This document shows, piece after piece, positions 10,601-17,566 of a stretch of DNA of 64,000 bases. Within the stretch, counting starts at the first letter, position 1. Each line of letters opens with the position of its first letter. The stretch is from Marinomonas sp. MED121 (lineage in GTDB: Bacteria > Pseudomonadota > Gammaproteobacteria > Pseudomonadales > Marinomonadaceae): the NCBI RefSeq assembly GCF_000153025.1, contig NZ_CH672429.1, positions 1,105,079-1,169,078 of the forward strand, given 5' to 3'. Under the pieces are notes generated by a model, which had not been told where the DNA came from, searched no databases, and saw only the letters and a list, made by a program, of their open reading frames with translations. The translations under genes and the position numbers were made by a program.

Positions 10601-10728
10601 ATTTCAGGGTCTAGTTTTTGTTGAAATAGGAGTGAAGCCTTTCCCCAGTCATGAAGAAGAGCAGCCATCGCAGTCAATGATTTGATCACAGGAAGGTACT
10701 TCCAGCTGTTATCAGATACTCTATTCAT
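7642..10728 (-). CDS. cas3: Cas3 nuclease-helicase of type I-F, without the Cas2 domain
   Basis: Degrades DNA bound by Cascade. Visible motifs: HD-nuclease LLHDWGK (about 25-30) and SHHRLP (120-125); helicase Walker A STGSGKT (335-341), DEID (497-500), SSAT (527-530) and the motif VI region QMAGRVRRHR (771-780). I-F Cas3 normally begins with a Cas2 domain of about 95 residues. Here the ORF opens directly in the linker before the HD domain (MNRVSDNSWKYLPVIK), and no cas1 or cas2 lies upstream. The start overlaps the stop of a 19-codon ORF (TAATG). The 1028-aa frame is otherwise intact. Confidence 0.95.
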   Translation of the reverse strand: MNRVSDNSWKYLPVIKSLTAMAALLHDWGKASLLFQQKLDPEIKTKFKGDPIRHEWISCILFKVFVTNSAKEGSDEEWLSTLISDGIKDADFQQKGLENIDKPLVALPTAASLIAWLIVSHHRLPLPRDRHLCDQQRDKKNASLSDLLNRMTQAWGYENPSEIYNVLLPKCFKFPEGLLSESEQWITQLKLQAEALRRQLPLVAEIMKNGSWRVVLHHARLSLMLGDHYYSSQDKDKNWQSSIDLYANTNRETKALKQKLDEHLVNVAQTATTTASLLPYFESNPLKVKGLAALSVQSDTPRSFRWQDNAVMSLVNWRARTKDKSQGYFVVNMASTGSGKTIANAKIMQAVSEDQQSLRFILALGLRTLTLQTGDEYRNRLNLEKSDLAVLIGSKAVFELHKSGNNLDKDEGCFEGANQGSESLESLQDESDVLHWQGVLPEDKLSTVLTKEKDRKLLHAPVLACTIDHIMAATETKRGGRYILPCLRLMSSDLVIDEIDDFSGDDLIAIGRLVHLAGMLGRKVMISSATISPDLALGFYNAYQQGWNVFAASREQSSKINCVYVDEFNTQCELVESGSKEIVQFQTFQHHFIEKRVNELKQQTPKRKADIIPCNRVEGADLGEQYFEHVKQAILIKHSQHSTIDNQSQIRVSFGVVRIANIRPCMELTQHLLGCEWPDEIEIRCMAYHSQQVLLLRHEQEKHLDQVLKRKEKAGETPAAFSDPIIRQHLSSCHSNNIIFILVATPVEEVGRDHDFDWAIIEPSSYRSIIQMAGRVRRHREGPIEQANVGLLQYNYRGYQDKEERVFNRPGYETDRATQLISHDIKQLLDEKSLLHSLDAVPRIQKHQNLDPNSSLADLEHFATARTLGIADINKEQSLIKQKQGRFNRRVRAGESQSFWSNHLQGHLVGYWWLTALPQYFKRFRKSEPSVQLYLIKKEGVTAFHQRDDHGGYNPIELIFNIKHHPMDDRQESRLWLRREYSALVSQYSQSEEGEFITSLKFGEINFTDRGEQGEYSYNDQFGLVRTR

Positions 10729-10787
10729 TAATCTTTCTCATCCATAGAAATCAACGCTTTATCAACATGCGTTAACTTTAATTCCAT
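10728..10787 (-). CDS. Possible 19-codon leader ORF coupled to cas3
   Basis: A short ORF (MELKLTHVDKALISMDEKD) ends in TAATG, sharing one base with the cas3 start. The cas3 start itself has GAGAAAG at a plausible ribosome-binding distance, so the ORF may be fortuitous or may couple cas3 translation to upstream ribosomes. It does not resemble the end of a Cas2 domain. Confidence 0.2.
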   Translation of the reverse strand: MELKLTHVDKALISMDEKD

Positions 10788-10796
10788 TAATCAAAA

Positions 10797-10952
10797 CTAA
10801 TAACCTAGAAATTTTTTTATCTCATTTACAAGTTTGACCAACATAACAAGAGTACCCAGAAACTCTGTACGCTTTAAAATATTAAATAACCAGCAACGTA
10901 CCTTTACTAATACTCTATTTATTCCAAATACGAGCGCTATAAGCTTTTTCAT
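10797..10952 (-). CDS. Candidate 51-aa cationic hydrophobic peptide (CreT-like toxin?)
   Basis: This 51-codon ORF begins MKKLIALVFGINRVLVKVRC and ends NEIKKFLGY. It has about ten Lys/Arg, two Glu and long hydrophobic stretches, as expected of a membrane-active peptide. AAGGA lies 11 nt before the ATG. It sits in the roughly 280-nt untranslated leader of the cas operon, downstream of the promoter targeted by the crRNA-like RNA at 11070-11144. That is the layout of CreTA modules, in which a crRNA-like antitoxin represses a toxin through Cascade. I do not recognise a homologue; toxin function is inferred from context only. Confidence 0.45.
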   Translation of the reverse strand: MKKLIALVFGINRVLVKVRCWLFNILKRTEFLGTLVMLVKLVNEIKKFLGY

Positions 10953-11017
10953 AGATAAAACAGTCCTTAATTTTTCCCTAGACTGTATACTGAATGATCA
11001 AATTAATTTTTTCAACC

Positions 11018-11046
11018 ATTATAGATTTAATAATAAACTTTTATAA
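11018..11046 (-). promoter_or_regulatory. Promoter of the cas operon, covered by a Cascade target site
   Basis: On the minus strand a perfect -10 box TATAAT (11023-11018) lies 17 bp from a weak -35 TTATAA (11046-11041) in AT-rich DNA, giving a start near 11011. The -10 is immediately followed by GG, which is the CC PAM at 11016-11017 on the plus strand. The protospacer of the adjacent crRNA-like RNA starts at 11018 and runs across the -10 and spacer toward the -35. Cascade bound there would block RNA polymerase. Confidence 0.7.
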
Positions 11047-11061
11047 GTTTTTAAAATTCGC

Positions 11062-11067
11062 TATGAT
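11062..11067 (+). promoter_or_regulatory. -10 box of the crRNA-like RNA gene
   Basis: TATGAT lies seven bases before the expected start near 11074, at the foot of the first degenerate repeat. The -35 region (about 11039-11044) is weak and overlaps that of the divergent cas promoter. Confidence 0.5.
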
Positions 11068-11069
11068 TA

Positions 11070-11144
11070 CAGGACTGCTAACTAAGCAGCTTAGAAAATT
11101 ATTGATTTGATAATTTATTTACTACCAAGCAGGTAGCTAATGGC
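11070..11144 (+). ncRNA. creR: crRNA-like regulatory RNA (CreR/CreA type) upstream of cas3
   Basis: Degenerate repeat 1 (11070-11097) keeps a 5-bp/5-nt hairpin CTGCT-AACTA-AGCAG and the exact 8-nt handle CTTAGAAA of this system's repeats. Degenerate repeat 2 (11117-11144) keeps CTACC-AAGCA-GGTAG, with a compensatory base-pair change, but its handle has decayed. Between them is the 19-nt pseudo-spacer ATTATTGATTTGATAATTT. The guide matches a CC-flanked site at 11018 on the same strand at positions 1-5, 7-11 and 13-17; 6 and 12 mismatch, the positions Cas7 leaves unpaired. The target covers the cas -10 box. Csy4 could process both hairpins. The symbol reflects type, not proven identity. Confidence 0.85.
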
Positions 11145-11168
11145 ACTCTTAAAGGGTGCCATTTTTTT
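11140..11168 (+). terminator. Intrinsic terminator of the crRNA-like RNA
   Basis: ATGGCACTC pairs with GGGTGCCAT around the loop TTAAA (9 bp, one G-T wobble) and is followed by seven T. It starts just after the second hairpin of the crRNA-like gene. No protein gene on the plus strand lies upstream for it to serve. Confidence 0.9.
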
Positions 11169-11301
11169 CTAAAGCGTTTTTTTAATCAATCATGCATTAG
11201 CTATAAGTAATTCATAAGACTCTTTGGAGTCAACGGATTATTCTAAAAGCTAAGCTTTATAAGGCATGTGCACCTAGAAGTCTCAACTTCAGCGAAGCCC
11301 T

Positions 11302-12063
11302 CTAAACCACCCCGCTCTGATAAATCATCTTGCCAATCAAAATAAAACACACACTGATCAACATGGGTTTGACGATTTTACTGCCCTTGAGGTGAACCAT
11401 TTTGGAGCCGTAGTGGCCGCCTATCCATTGGCCTATGGCCATGATAAAACCTATTTGCCAGATTATATGCCCACCTATGATGAAGGTGATGATGGCAGCA
11501 CCATTGGCGAAGAGTAATAGGAGCTTAGTGTGGGCCACAGCTTTGGCGGTGCTAAAGCCGAGTAAGGCAATGAAGGAAATGGAAAAGAAGGAGCTGGCGG
11601 CGGGGCCAAAGAAGCCATCATAGAAGGCGAGAAAAGGTACAATGATAAAGCTGAAAGCCGCAATGGTCAGGCGTTGGCTGGTGTCTATGTCCGCCATTCT
11701 CGGAGAGAAGATGGTATACAAGGCGACTAGCCCTATCATCCAAGGGATGTACAAGACGAGGTCCTGATTAGGAATCAGCTGTACCGCATAGCCACCAAGG
11801 CCTGCACAGATAAAGGTGACGACTATCGCCAGCCTGAACTTCTTCACGTCTATTAAGCCGTGTTTTAGAAAATACCTTACGGAAGATATCTTGCCAAAGA
11901 TGGCCTGAAACTTGTTGGTGCCTATGGCTTGTACTGGGCTTAAGCCAGCTAGCATCAAGGTGGGCAAGGCGATCAAACCGCCACCGCCGCTGACGGAGTC
12001 GATAAAGCCTGCTAACACGGCCACGCAAAAAAGCATGGCGAGTAGTTCTGGGGTGATGATCAA
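11302..12063 (-). CDS. TSUP-family permease (TauE/SafE, YfcA-like)
   Basis: An integral membrane protein of 253 aa with about eight hydrophobic segments. It carries two family hallmarks near the N-terminus: GFIDSVSGGGGLIALPTL (about 19-36) and GTNKFQ (48-53). The family exports or imports sulfur-containing or small organic anions; the substrate cannot be told from sequence. It is a single gene with its own upstream gap. Other frames over this gene are shadows. Confidence 0.88.
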   Translation of the reverse strand: MIITPELLAMLFCVAVLAGFIDSVSGGGGLIALPTLMLAGLSPVQAIGTNKFQAIFGKISSVRYFLKHGLIDVKKFRLAIVVTFICAGLGGYAVQLIPNQDLVLYIPWMIGLVALYTIFSPRMADIDTSQRLTIAAFSFIIVPFLAFYDGFFGPAASSFFSISFIALLGFSTAKAVAHTKLLLLFANGAAIITFIIGGHIIWQIGFIMAIGQWIGGHYGSKMVHLKGSKIVKPMLISVCFILIGKMIYQSGVV

Positions 12064-12317
12064 AACGTTTCCTTGTCTTTGTCCTATTTGAGAGCTTTTG
12101 ACGACTTCTGCGCACGACTGTTAAGCGCGCCAAGATAGAGTTAAAAGGAAGGAGAGTTTAATCCTTAAAATAGTGAATGCCCATGCAGCATATTGTCGCG
12201 GGGGAGTTAAAAAGTGTCATTGACCCCTAGTTCCCTTCGGTCCTCCGTGGAAATTTATTTTAGCTAGTTTGGCTAGCGTTTTTTGGACAGTTCATTGAGC
12301 TGAAGCTCAAGGGTATG

Positions 12318-12341
12318 CCTTCCCACGCAAGCATGGGAAGG
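12318..12341. terminator. Hairpin between the NlpC/P60 and TSUP genes
   Basis: CCTTCCCA and TGGGAAGG form an 8-bp stem around an 8-nt loop just downstream of the NlpC/P60 gene on the minus strand. No strong T-run follows, so it may be a repeat-type hairpin rather than a terminator. The rest of the 12064-12358 gap shows nothing recognisable. Confidence 0.4.
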
Positions 12342-12358
12342 TGAGAAAACAAATACGG

Positions 12359-13723
12359 TTAATTGAGCGCCAAGCTATCTACTGGTCTATCAAGAATAAC
12401 CATGCCTTGAATTCGGTTTATCAAGCTGGCTTCTTGTACTAGGTTATCCAACTCTTTGCCTGGCTCTAAGGTGGTGATAACGGCGCGTCCTATGATGAAG
12501 CGGCCTATGCTATCGTCTTCTTCTAGGGTACGTAAGCCCCAGATATTATGGAAAACAAGAGGCTCACCCGCTTGCTCGCCGGCGCCTTCACCCACATACA
12601 GCATGATGTGACCTCGCATATAGATAAGGGTCATAAAGGGAATCGCGTCGTCTAAAATACGTTGTTTTTTATCATCAGCATCTAGGGCTTTAAGCTCAAT
12701 ATATTCGCCAGCTTCAAGTTGTTTAGAGGAGTTGCGTTTTAAATAAATACCAAAGGGTGTGAAGAAGTCCTTAGTAAAAGCCGAGCAATCTCGATTCGCT
12801 AATACGCCCCCCCAGCCGTAGTCTTCACCAATTAGGGCGTTTGAAATTTTAGCCAGGTTCGTCCGATTAAACGCCAAAGGCTTTTGCGCCACTTGGTTTG
12901 AATTGATGTCAGAATAGACCAGTCTCGCGCCTTTTTTAGATTCATTAATCAGGGAGTTACTACTAGAAAAGCTGGCTTTAACACTGACTAATTTACCATC
13001 AATAATGGGGAAAATGGTGCCAAGTTTGATGTATGCGATAAAGTATTTATCTTGATCAAAAAGCGCAAATTCATCTTGGGTAGCCACATAATACTGACCC
13101 GATTTAAACCGTTCTCGCTGGGCTTGATCAATAAAGGTGATGTCATTAACCGGCAGCCAGCCAAAAAGCGAGTTAGCCTCCACATAAACCCAAGCTTTAT
13201 CCAGAGAATAGTGAGAAATAAATAAGGGGGTGTTTATCTTGATATGTGAGTTTTGGTTATAGTCGAACGGAAAGCCTTCACCCGGAGAATCAGGGTTGTA
13301 AAAAATGACACTCTGGGTGGGAAACACCCTTAAATTAGAGTTGCTGGTGGTAATGCCATAGTCTCTGACAGTGTCATACGCTTCAAAATTGGAGCGTCTG
13401 ATGTGCTCTTCATACCATTCTTTTTTTCTCAGTTTATGGTTTTCCCCATAGGTTTCTTTTTGCAGGTAAAAGTTGCCCCAGCTGGCTTGCTCAAGGTCAA
13501 CTGACATTTGGGTCAATTCCCATGGACTAAAGAAGATTTCATCAAACTTCCGATTAAGCTGCCCTTGCTCACTAAATTCATAAGGGGCTAAGGCTTGAGT
13601 ATAAGGCTCAGCTGTTTGCGGTAAGCTTTCTAGGTCAGCAATGTCTGTCATTTTGCTGGTATGGCTACAAGCACTGAGAAATAAGCTGAACAGCATTAAT
13701 CCCGTCACGTATCCTAGCTTCAT
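12359..13723 (-). CDS. SH3-domain NlpC/P60 lipoprotein (cell-wall peptidase)
   Basis: A 454-aa protein with a lipoprotein signal ending LSAC (Cys19), SH3-like segments in the middle (about 120-250) and a C-terminal NlpC/P60 domain with catalytic Cys313 in NRDCSAF and His372 in RGHIMLYVG. The family cleaves bonds in peptidoglycan stem peptides from the periplasmic face of the outer membrane. It matches the SH3/NLPC_P60 architecture of gammaproteobacterial hydrolases. It stands alone on its strand, divergent from the MATE gene. Confidence 0.88.
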   Translation of the reverse strand: MKLGYVTGLMLFSLFLSACSHTSKMTDIADLESLPQTAEPYTQALAPYEFSEQGQLNRKFDEIFFSPWELTQMSVDLEQASWGNFYLQKETYGENHKLRKKEWYEEHIRRSNFEAYDTVRDYGITTSNSNLRVFPTQSVIFYNPDSPGEGFPFDYNQNSHIKINTPLFISHYSLDKAWVYVEANSLFGWLPVNDITFIDQAQRERFKSGQYYVATQDEFALFDQDKYFIAYIKLGTIFPIIDGKLVSVKASFSSSNSLINESKKGARLVYSDINSNQVAQKPLAFNRTNLAKISNALIGEDYGWGGVLANRDCSAFTKDFFTPFGIYLKRNSSKQLEAGEYIELKALDADDKKQRILDDAIPFMTLIYMRGHIMLYVGEGAGEQAGEPLVFHNIWGLRTLEEDDSIGRFIIGRAVITTLEPGKELDNLVQEASLINRIQGMVILDRPVDSLALN

Positions 13724-13895
13724 GTTTTGCTCCTAAGTGCTTATTTTGATTCCAGATAGAATTTCATTTTAGAAGATAATATCTTGTTCTACCTTAAGAA
13801 TGTGGCGTAAACATGAAGTAATGAATTATTATTCAATCGAGGCGTTAAAATCTTTTTAGTCGCCTCTCCCACATACCGCTCAAAAAGAGACAATC

Positions 13896-15641
13896 ATGAA
13901 TGCACAAACCGCAAAATTTGTAGAAGGCTCTACCATGCGCCACATTTTGGTCATGTCGGGTTCAGGCTCGGTGGGCTTAATGGCACTTTTTGCAGTCGAT
14001 CTGCTGGATATGCTCTTTATCAGTATGTTGGGACAAATCGAGCTTGCTGCTGCCGTTGGTTTTGCTGGCACCTTGATGTTCTTTTCCACCTCAGTTTCTA
14101 TTGGTACTTCCATCGCCATGGGCGCCTTGGTCTCTAAAGCCATAGGTGCCAAGGAGTTTGATAAGGCAAGACAGCTAAGTGGCAGCGTCATGCTCACCGC
14201 CTTTGCCATTAGTTTAGTTTTCACGGTTCTGATGTTTGCTTACATCCCAGAGCTTTTAGCCTTAATTGGTGCAGAAGGACATACCGCGGAACGAGCCGAA
14301 GCCTATTTACGTATTATCGTCCCCAGTGGCCCCATTTTAGCCGTTGCCATGGCGGCAGGTGCCGGTTTAAGGTCAGCGGGTGATGCGAAGCGCTCTATGT
14401 GGGTGACCCTGTCTGGCGGTATTGTTAACGCTATCTTAGACCCTATCTTTATTTTTGGTTTTAACTGGAATGTGGAAGGGGCCGCATTGGCCTCTGTTAT
14501 TTCACGTTTTGCGGTTTTGTATTTTTCTTTATACCCCTTGATTAAGCACCATAACTTGGTCAGTCTGCCTAGCCTTAGCCAATGGCTAACGCATATTAAG
14601 GCCATTTTAAAGATTGCTGTACCGGCTATTTTTACCAACACAGCGACCCCGATTGGTAATGCCATAGTCACCACCAGCATCGCCCAATATGGGAATGATT
14701 TTGTGGCAGGTTATGCGGTCATTGGCCGATTAATTCCTGTGTGTTTTGCGGTTATCTTTGCCTTGTCGGGTGCGGTTGGGCCGATTATTGGCCAAAACCT
14801 TGGAGCCAAACGCATAGATAGGGTGAAAGAGACCCTTTATAACTCACTACTCGTCACCTTTATCTACACCTTATTTGTTTGTAGCCTGCTCTTCTTTGTA
14901 CAAGATTACATCGTTCAAGGTTTTACCTTAGAAGGGGATGCGGTACTTATCGTGCAGGCTTTTTGTACCTATGTGGCCATTACCTTTATTTTTAATGGTG
15001 CTATTTTTGTCGCCAATACCTCTTTCAATAATCTGGGTAAACCTATCTACTCCACCATACTTAGCCTAGGTCGTGCCACCATAGGTACATTACCTTTTGT
15101 CTACTTAGGCTCACTTTGGTTTGGTGCTTTGGGTGTACTTTATGGACAAGCCCTGGGCAATATTATCTTTGGGGTCATTGCTATCTTGGTATTACAAAAA
15201 CACATAAAAGAGCTAATGCAGAACGCAGCCCCTCAGAATGAGCTTGAAGCTGATATCGCTCAAGAAGCGGCGAGCCAAGAAGCTCAAGTCACGTCAGAAA
15301 TCGCTGTAGAACAAGCTGGCAAGGCAAGTAAAACCACAGATAGCCAGAAGAACAATGAGAAACCAGACACTTCTAGCCCTATTCCTGCTCCAGCGTGTGA
15401 ACAAGCGTTAAAAGAAGAGGATGAAATCCCGCTTTCTTGCCTAAATACCCAGCCCTTTTGCACACTGGATGCTGTCCTTATCGATGACCTAGCTTCGCAC
15501 AAGGATGAGCTTGTGACTGCGCCCTTAATTAACAGTGATGTGATTAACAATGACGTGACTAACAATGACGTGACTAACAATGACGTGACTAACCCTGATG
15601 TGATTAATAACGAAGACGGGAAAGAGTTAAAGGAAAAGTAA
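13896..15641 (+). CDS. MATE-family multidrug/Na+ antiporter with long repeat-bearing tail
   Basis: Residues 1-440 form a typical MATE transporter of twelve membrane segments, beginning after AGAGACAATC. An extra acidic, low-complexity tail of about 140 residues follows, absent from normal MATE proteins of about 450 aa. The tail ends in 5-residue repeats (NNDVT) from a 15-nt tandem repeat at about 15528-15612. MATE pumps extrude cationic drugs and dyes; the tail's role is unknown and it should lie in the cytoplasm. Confidence 0.92.
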   Translation: MNAQTAKFVEGSTMRHILVMSGSGSVGLMALFAVDLLDMLFISMLGQIELAAAVGFAGTLMFFSTSVSIGTSIAMGALVSKAIGAKEFDKARQLSGSVMLTAFAISLVFTVLMFAYIPELLALIGAEGHTAERAEAYLRIIVPSGPILAVAMAAGAGLRSAGDAKRSMWVTLSGGIVNAILDPIFIFGFNWNVEGAALASVISRFAVLYFSLYPLIKHHNLVSLPSLSQWLTHIKAILKIAVPAIFTNTATPIGNAIVTTSIAQYGNDFVAGYAVIGRLIPVCFAVIFALSGAVGPIIGQNLGAKRIDRVKETLYNSLLVTFIYTLFVCSLLFFVQDYIVQGFTLEGDAVLIVQAFCTYVAITFIFNGAIFVANTSFNNLGKPIYSTILSLGRATIGTLPFVYLGSLWFGALGVLYGQALGNIIFGVIAILVLQKHIKELMQNAAPQNELEADIAQEAASQEAQVTSEIAVEQAGKASKTTDSQKNNEKPDTSSPIPAPACEQALKEEDEIPLSCLNTQPFCTLDAVLIDDLASHKDELVTAPLINSDVINNDVTNNDVTNNDVTNPDVINNEDGKELKEK

Positions 15642-15650
15642 GACAGGCTT

Positions 15651-15690
15651 AATGACGATAGATAATGATAAAAACGTATCTATCGTCATG
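15651..15690. terminator. Hairpin between convergent genes
   Basis: ATGACGATAGATA pairs perfectly with TATCTATCGTCAT (13 bp). It lies between the MATE gene and the convergent binding-protein gene and probably works in both directions, though the T-runs are weak. Confidence 0.6.
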
Positions 15691-15721
15691 AACAAACGCA
15701 GTGGCTTTAAGGAAGATAGGC

Positions 15722-16465
15722 TTAATACCAACGAGATAAAATCTCATCGTACACTCCATTGGCTTTAATCTTATCCATGGCAAGTCGTATCTTTTTGGTC
15801 ATTTCAGGTGGAAAATCCAATCCAGCCCCAAGGTAAATATAACCGACACCACCCACATTAGGTCCAGCGATCAAGCTCTTCTTGTCATAGCCTAATTTTT
15901 GCCATTGATAAGTGTCGACCAATTTTGATTCCACCATGGCTGCCAGCCTCTTTTTAACGAGTAAGCCGATGAGTTGCTCTATATCGTCCGCCTCATAAAT
16001 ACTTTTAAAACCAGTCTCTTCTAATTCAGGGATAATAGAGGAACCTTGAATCACGCCCACTGACATCGTCTTGATTTGCGCTAGGCTGAGGTTACTTTTT
16101 GGTGACTCACTCCTCGCGAACTCATCAAACAAAGTAAGGCGTATTTGATTTGGCACCAAGGACACTATCCAAGTGTAATAAGGCTCTCTGGCTGCTGTTC
16201 GTGTAAGGGGAATGATGAGTGAGCCCTTGGTAGTGTGCACCATTTTTTGAGCTCGCGGCCAAGGCACAGATTTATAACGAAAGCTGGGGCCACCATGCAA
16301 GGTAATTTGCTCTAAAATGTCCACCGTTACGCCAGCATCTCGTCCATCGACAGTACCACACCAAGGCATGGTTTCATGACGATAAACTAACACTTCATCG
16401 GCGTAAGATAAGTTTGAGAAGAAGTAAAGGATAACCAAGGAGCACAGTATTAAAGACAGCTTCAT
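15722..16465 (-). CDS. Periplasmic solute-binding protein, family 3, orphan
   Basis: A 247-aa exported protein with a signal peptide ending near SNLSYADE and the SBP family-3 fold: PWCGTVDGRDAGVTVDILEQI followed by KSVPWPRAQKM. No permease or ATPase gene accompanies it, so the ligand and partner are unknown. Three similar orphans occur elsewhere in the window (18784, 30215 and 61157). Such proteins can serve ABC importers or act as sensors. Confidence 0.85.
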   Translation of the reverse strand: MKLSLILCSLVILYFFSNLSYADEVLVYRHETMPWCGTVDGRDAGVTVDILEQITLHGGPSFRYKSVPWPRAQKMVHTTKGSLIIPLTRTAAREPYYTWIVSLVPNQIRLTLFDEFARSESPKSNLSLAQIKTMSVGVIQGSSIIPELEETGFKSIYEADDIEQLIGLLVKKRLAAMVESKLVDTYQWQKLGYDKKSLIAGPNVGGVGYIYLGAGLDFPPEMTKKIRLAMDKIKANGVYDEILSRWY

Positions 16466-16848
16466 ATCACTCTAAACCTATATTAATCAAAGAGACTAGA
16501 GATAATTGACTATAAATTATAGACCAAATTTAACAGAGGCACCCATCAGCCCCTCCTAGCTTAGATAGCATAACCTAACGTTTACCCTGACTTTAACGTG
16601 GCTAAAACCCTTACTCACATCGCCTTTTTGATAGGCCTCTTAACTTCTACTCTTAACTTCTACTCTTAGCTTCTACTCTTAACTTCTATAAGAATCTTAT
16701 AGGCTGAGCAAACCTTGAGAACACTTTCAGGACGGAGTACGAATATAAAAAGCCCCATCAAACTGACAGGGCTTTCAAGGTAACAGAAGTAAGGCTTTAA
16801 ACTAATATTTTAAGACAAATACTTTTGACAAATACGTTAGACAAACGC
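16466..16848. repeat. Gap with four 13-bp tandem repeats and a terminator
   Basis: Four copies of CTTAACTTCTACT (one with G for A, the last ending ATA) lie at 16639-16690. A hairpin at about 16746-16776 serves yhhQ. Nothing coding is seen. Confidence 0.8.
16746..16776 (-). terminator. Intrinsic terminator of yhhQ
   Basis: On the minus strand AAAGCCCTGTC... folds with GGGGCTTTTTA: a GC-rich stem followed by T residues, about 75-100 nt downstream of the yhhQ stop codon. Confidence 0.75.
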
Positions 16849-17511
16849 TTAGGCTTTCTCTAAACGCTCACCCAGTTTGTTTAATAACACACCGTAGAGA
16901 GGGACAAACATACACAGGCTAATAATCAATTTAAAGCCATAGTCTACGAGGGCAATCTCGACCCAGTTCTCTGCCATAAAGGCATCGCTACTTTGATAAA
17001 AAGCAACACCAAAGAAGACAAGCGTATCAATCGCATTACCTACAATGGTAGAAAGTGAAGGGGCTATCCACCATGCTTTAGCTTGTCTTAGCTTATTAAA
17101 GACAGTTACATCCATGACTTGGCCAACCACGTAGGCGGCAAAGCTGGCTAACGCAATTCTGGCAACAAAAGTATCAAGCTGAGCCAGTTTATCTAACCCT
17201 TGAAAACTGCCTTGATAAAAGAGCACAGAAGCAACATAGGAGACTAATAGAGCCGGCAACATCACAGTTAAAATGATGCGTCGTGCAAGTGCGGCTCCGT
17301 ATAGGCGCACCGTTAGGTCAGTGGCTAAAAATACAAACGGGAAGGAGAATGCTCCCCAAGTGGTATGTAAACCAAAAATCGTAAAGGGAAGTTGTACCAG
17401 ATAGTTACTCGATGCCAGAATCAAGATATGAAAGCCAGCAAGGATCAATAGTGCTTTTTTAATTTGTGAAGCAGGCCTAGACGCCGCTTCAAACGAAGAA
17501 GTCATTTGCAT
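16849..17511 (-). CDS. yhhQ: YhhQ-family queuosine-precursor transporter
   Basis: A 220-aa inner-membrane protein with six hydrophobic segments and the family pattern FVFLATDLTVRLYGAALARR (about 60-79) plus GNAIDTLVFFGVAFY. Characterised members import 7-cyano-7-deazaguanine (preQ0/preQ1) for queuosine synthesis. AAGGAA lies seven bases before the ATG. Just upstream is a small pseudoknot-like element in which that sequence could pair with a hairpin loop. The gene is monocistronic. Confidence 0.9.
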   Translation of the reverse strand: MQMTSSFEAASRPASQIKKALLILAGFHILILASSNYLVQLPFTIFGLHTTWGAFSFPFVFLATDLTVRLYGAALARRIILTVMLPALLVSYVASVLFYQGSFQGLDKLAQLDTFVARIALASFAAYVVGQVMDVTVFNKLRQAKAWWIAPSLSTIVGNAIDTLVFFGVAFYQSSDAFMAENWVEIALVDYGFKLIISLCMFVPLYGVLLNKLGERLEKA

Positions 17512-17516
17512 TCTTA

Positions 17517-17566
17517 TTTCCTTTTTATAAAACGCCAGGGGTGAGGGAACCCTGAATCAGGCGCGC
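17517..17566 (-). promoter_or_regulatory. Candidate preQ1-type riboswitch before yhhQ
   Basis: On the minus strand CAGGG (17554-17550) pairs with CCCTG around the loop TTCCCTCAC. An A-rich stretch follows, ending AAAAAGGAA, whose GGAA is the yhhQ ribosome-binding site and can pair with TTCC of the loop. This resembles the H-type pseudoknot of preQ1-I riboswitches and the downstream gene fits. The linker is longer than in classic examples, so this is tentative. Confidence 0.35.

Larger units (their letters stand above)
10729..11301. other. Regulatory region between cas3 and the TSUP gene
   Basis: This 573-bp AT-rich stretch contains, from left to right: the 19-codon ORF, the 51-codon ORF, the cas promoter with its Cascade target, the divergent crRNA-like gene and its terminator. 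Nothing further is recognisable from 11170 to 11301. No remnant of cas1 or of the Cas2 domain was found on either strand. Confidence 0.8.

Noticed and set aside
10834..11046. 70-codon ORF on the plus strand upstream of cas3
   Set aside because: It overlaps the divergent cas promoter and is antisense to the 51-codon ORF; composition is that of AT-rich non-coding DNA and no ribosome-binding site is present.
11768..12133. 121-codon ORF overlapping the TSUP gene
   Set aside because: Same-strand shadow in another frame of a conserved membrane-protein gene; basic, unstructured composition.
15284..15580. 98-codon antisense ORF in the MATE tail
   Set aside because: Product of the tandem repeat read on the other strand, without a start signal.
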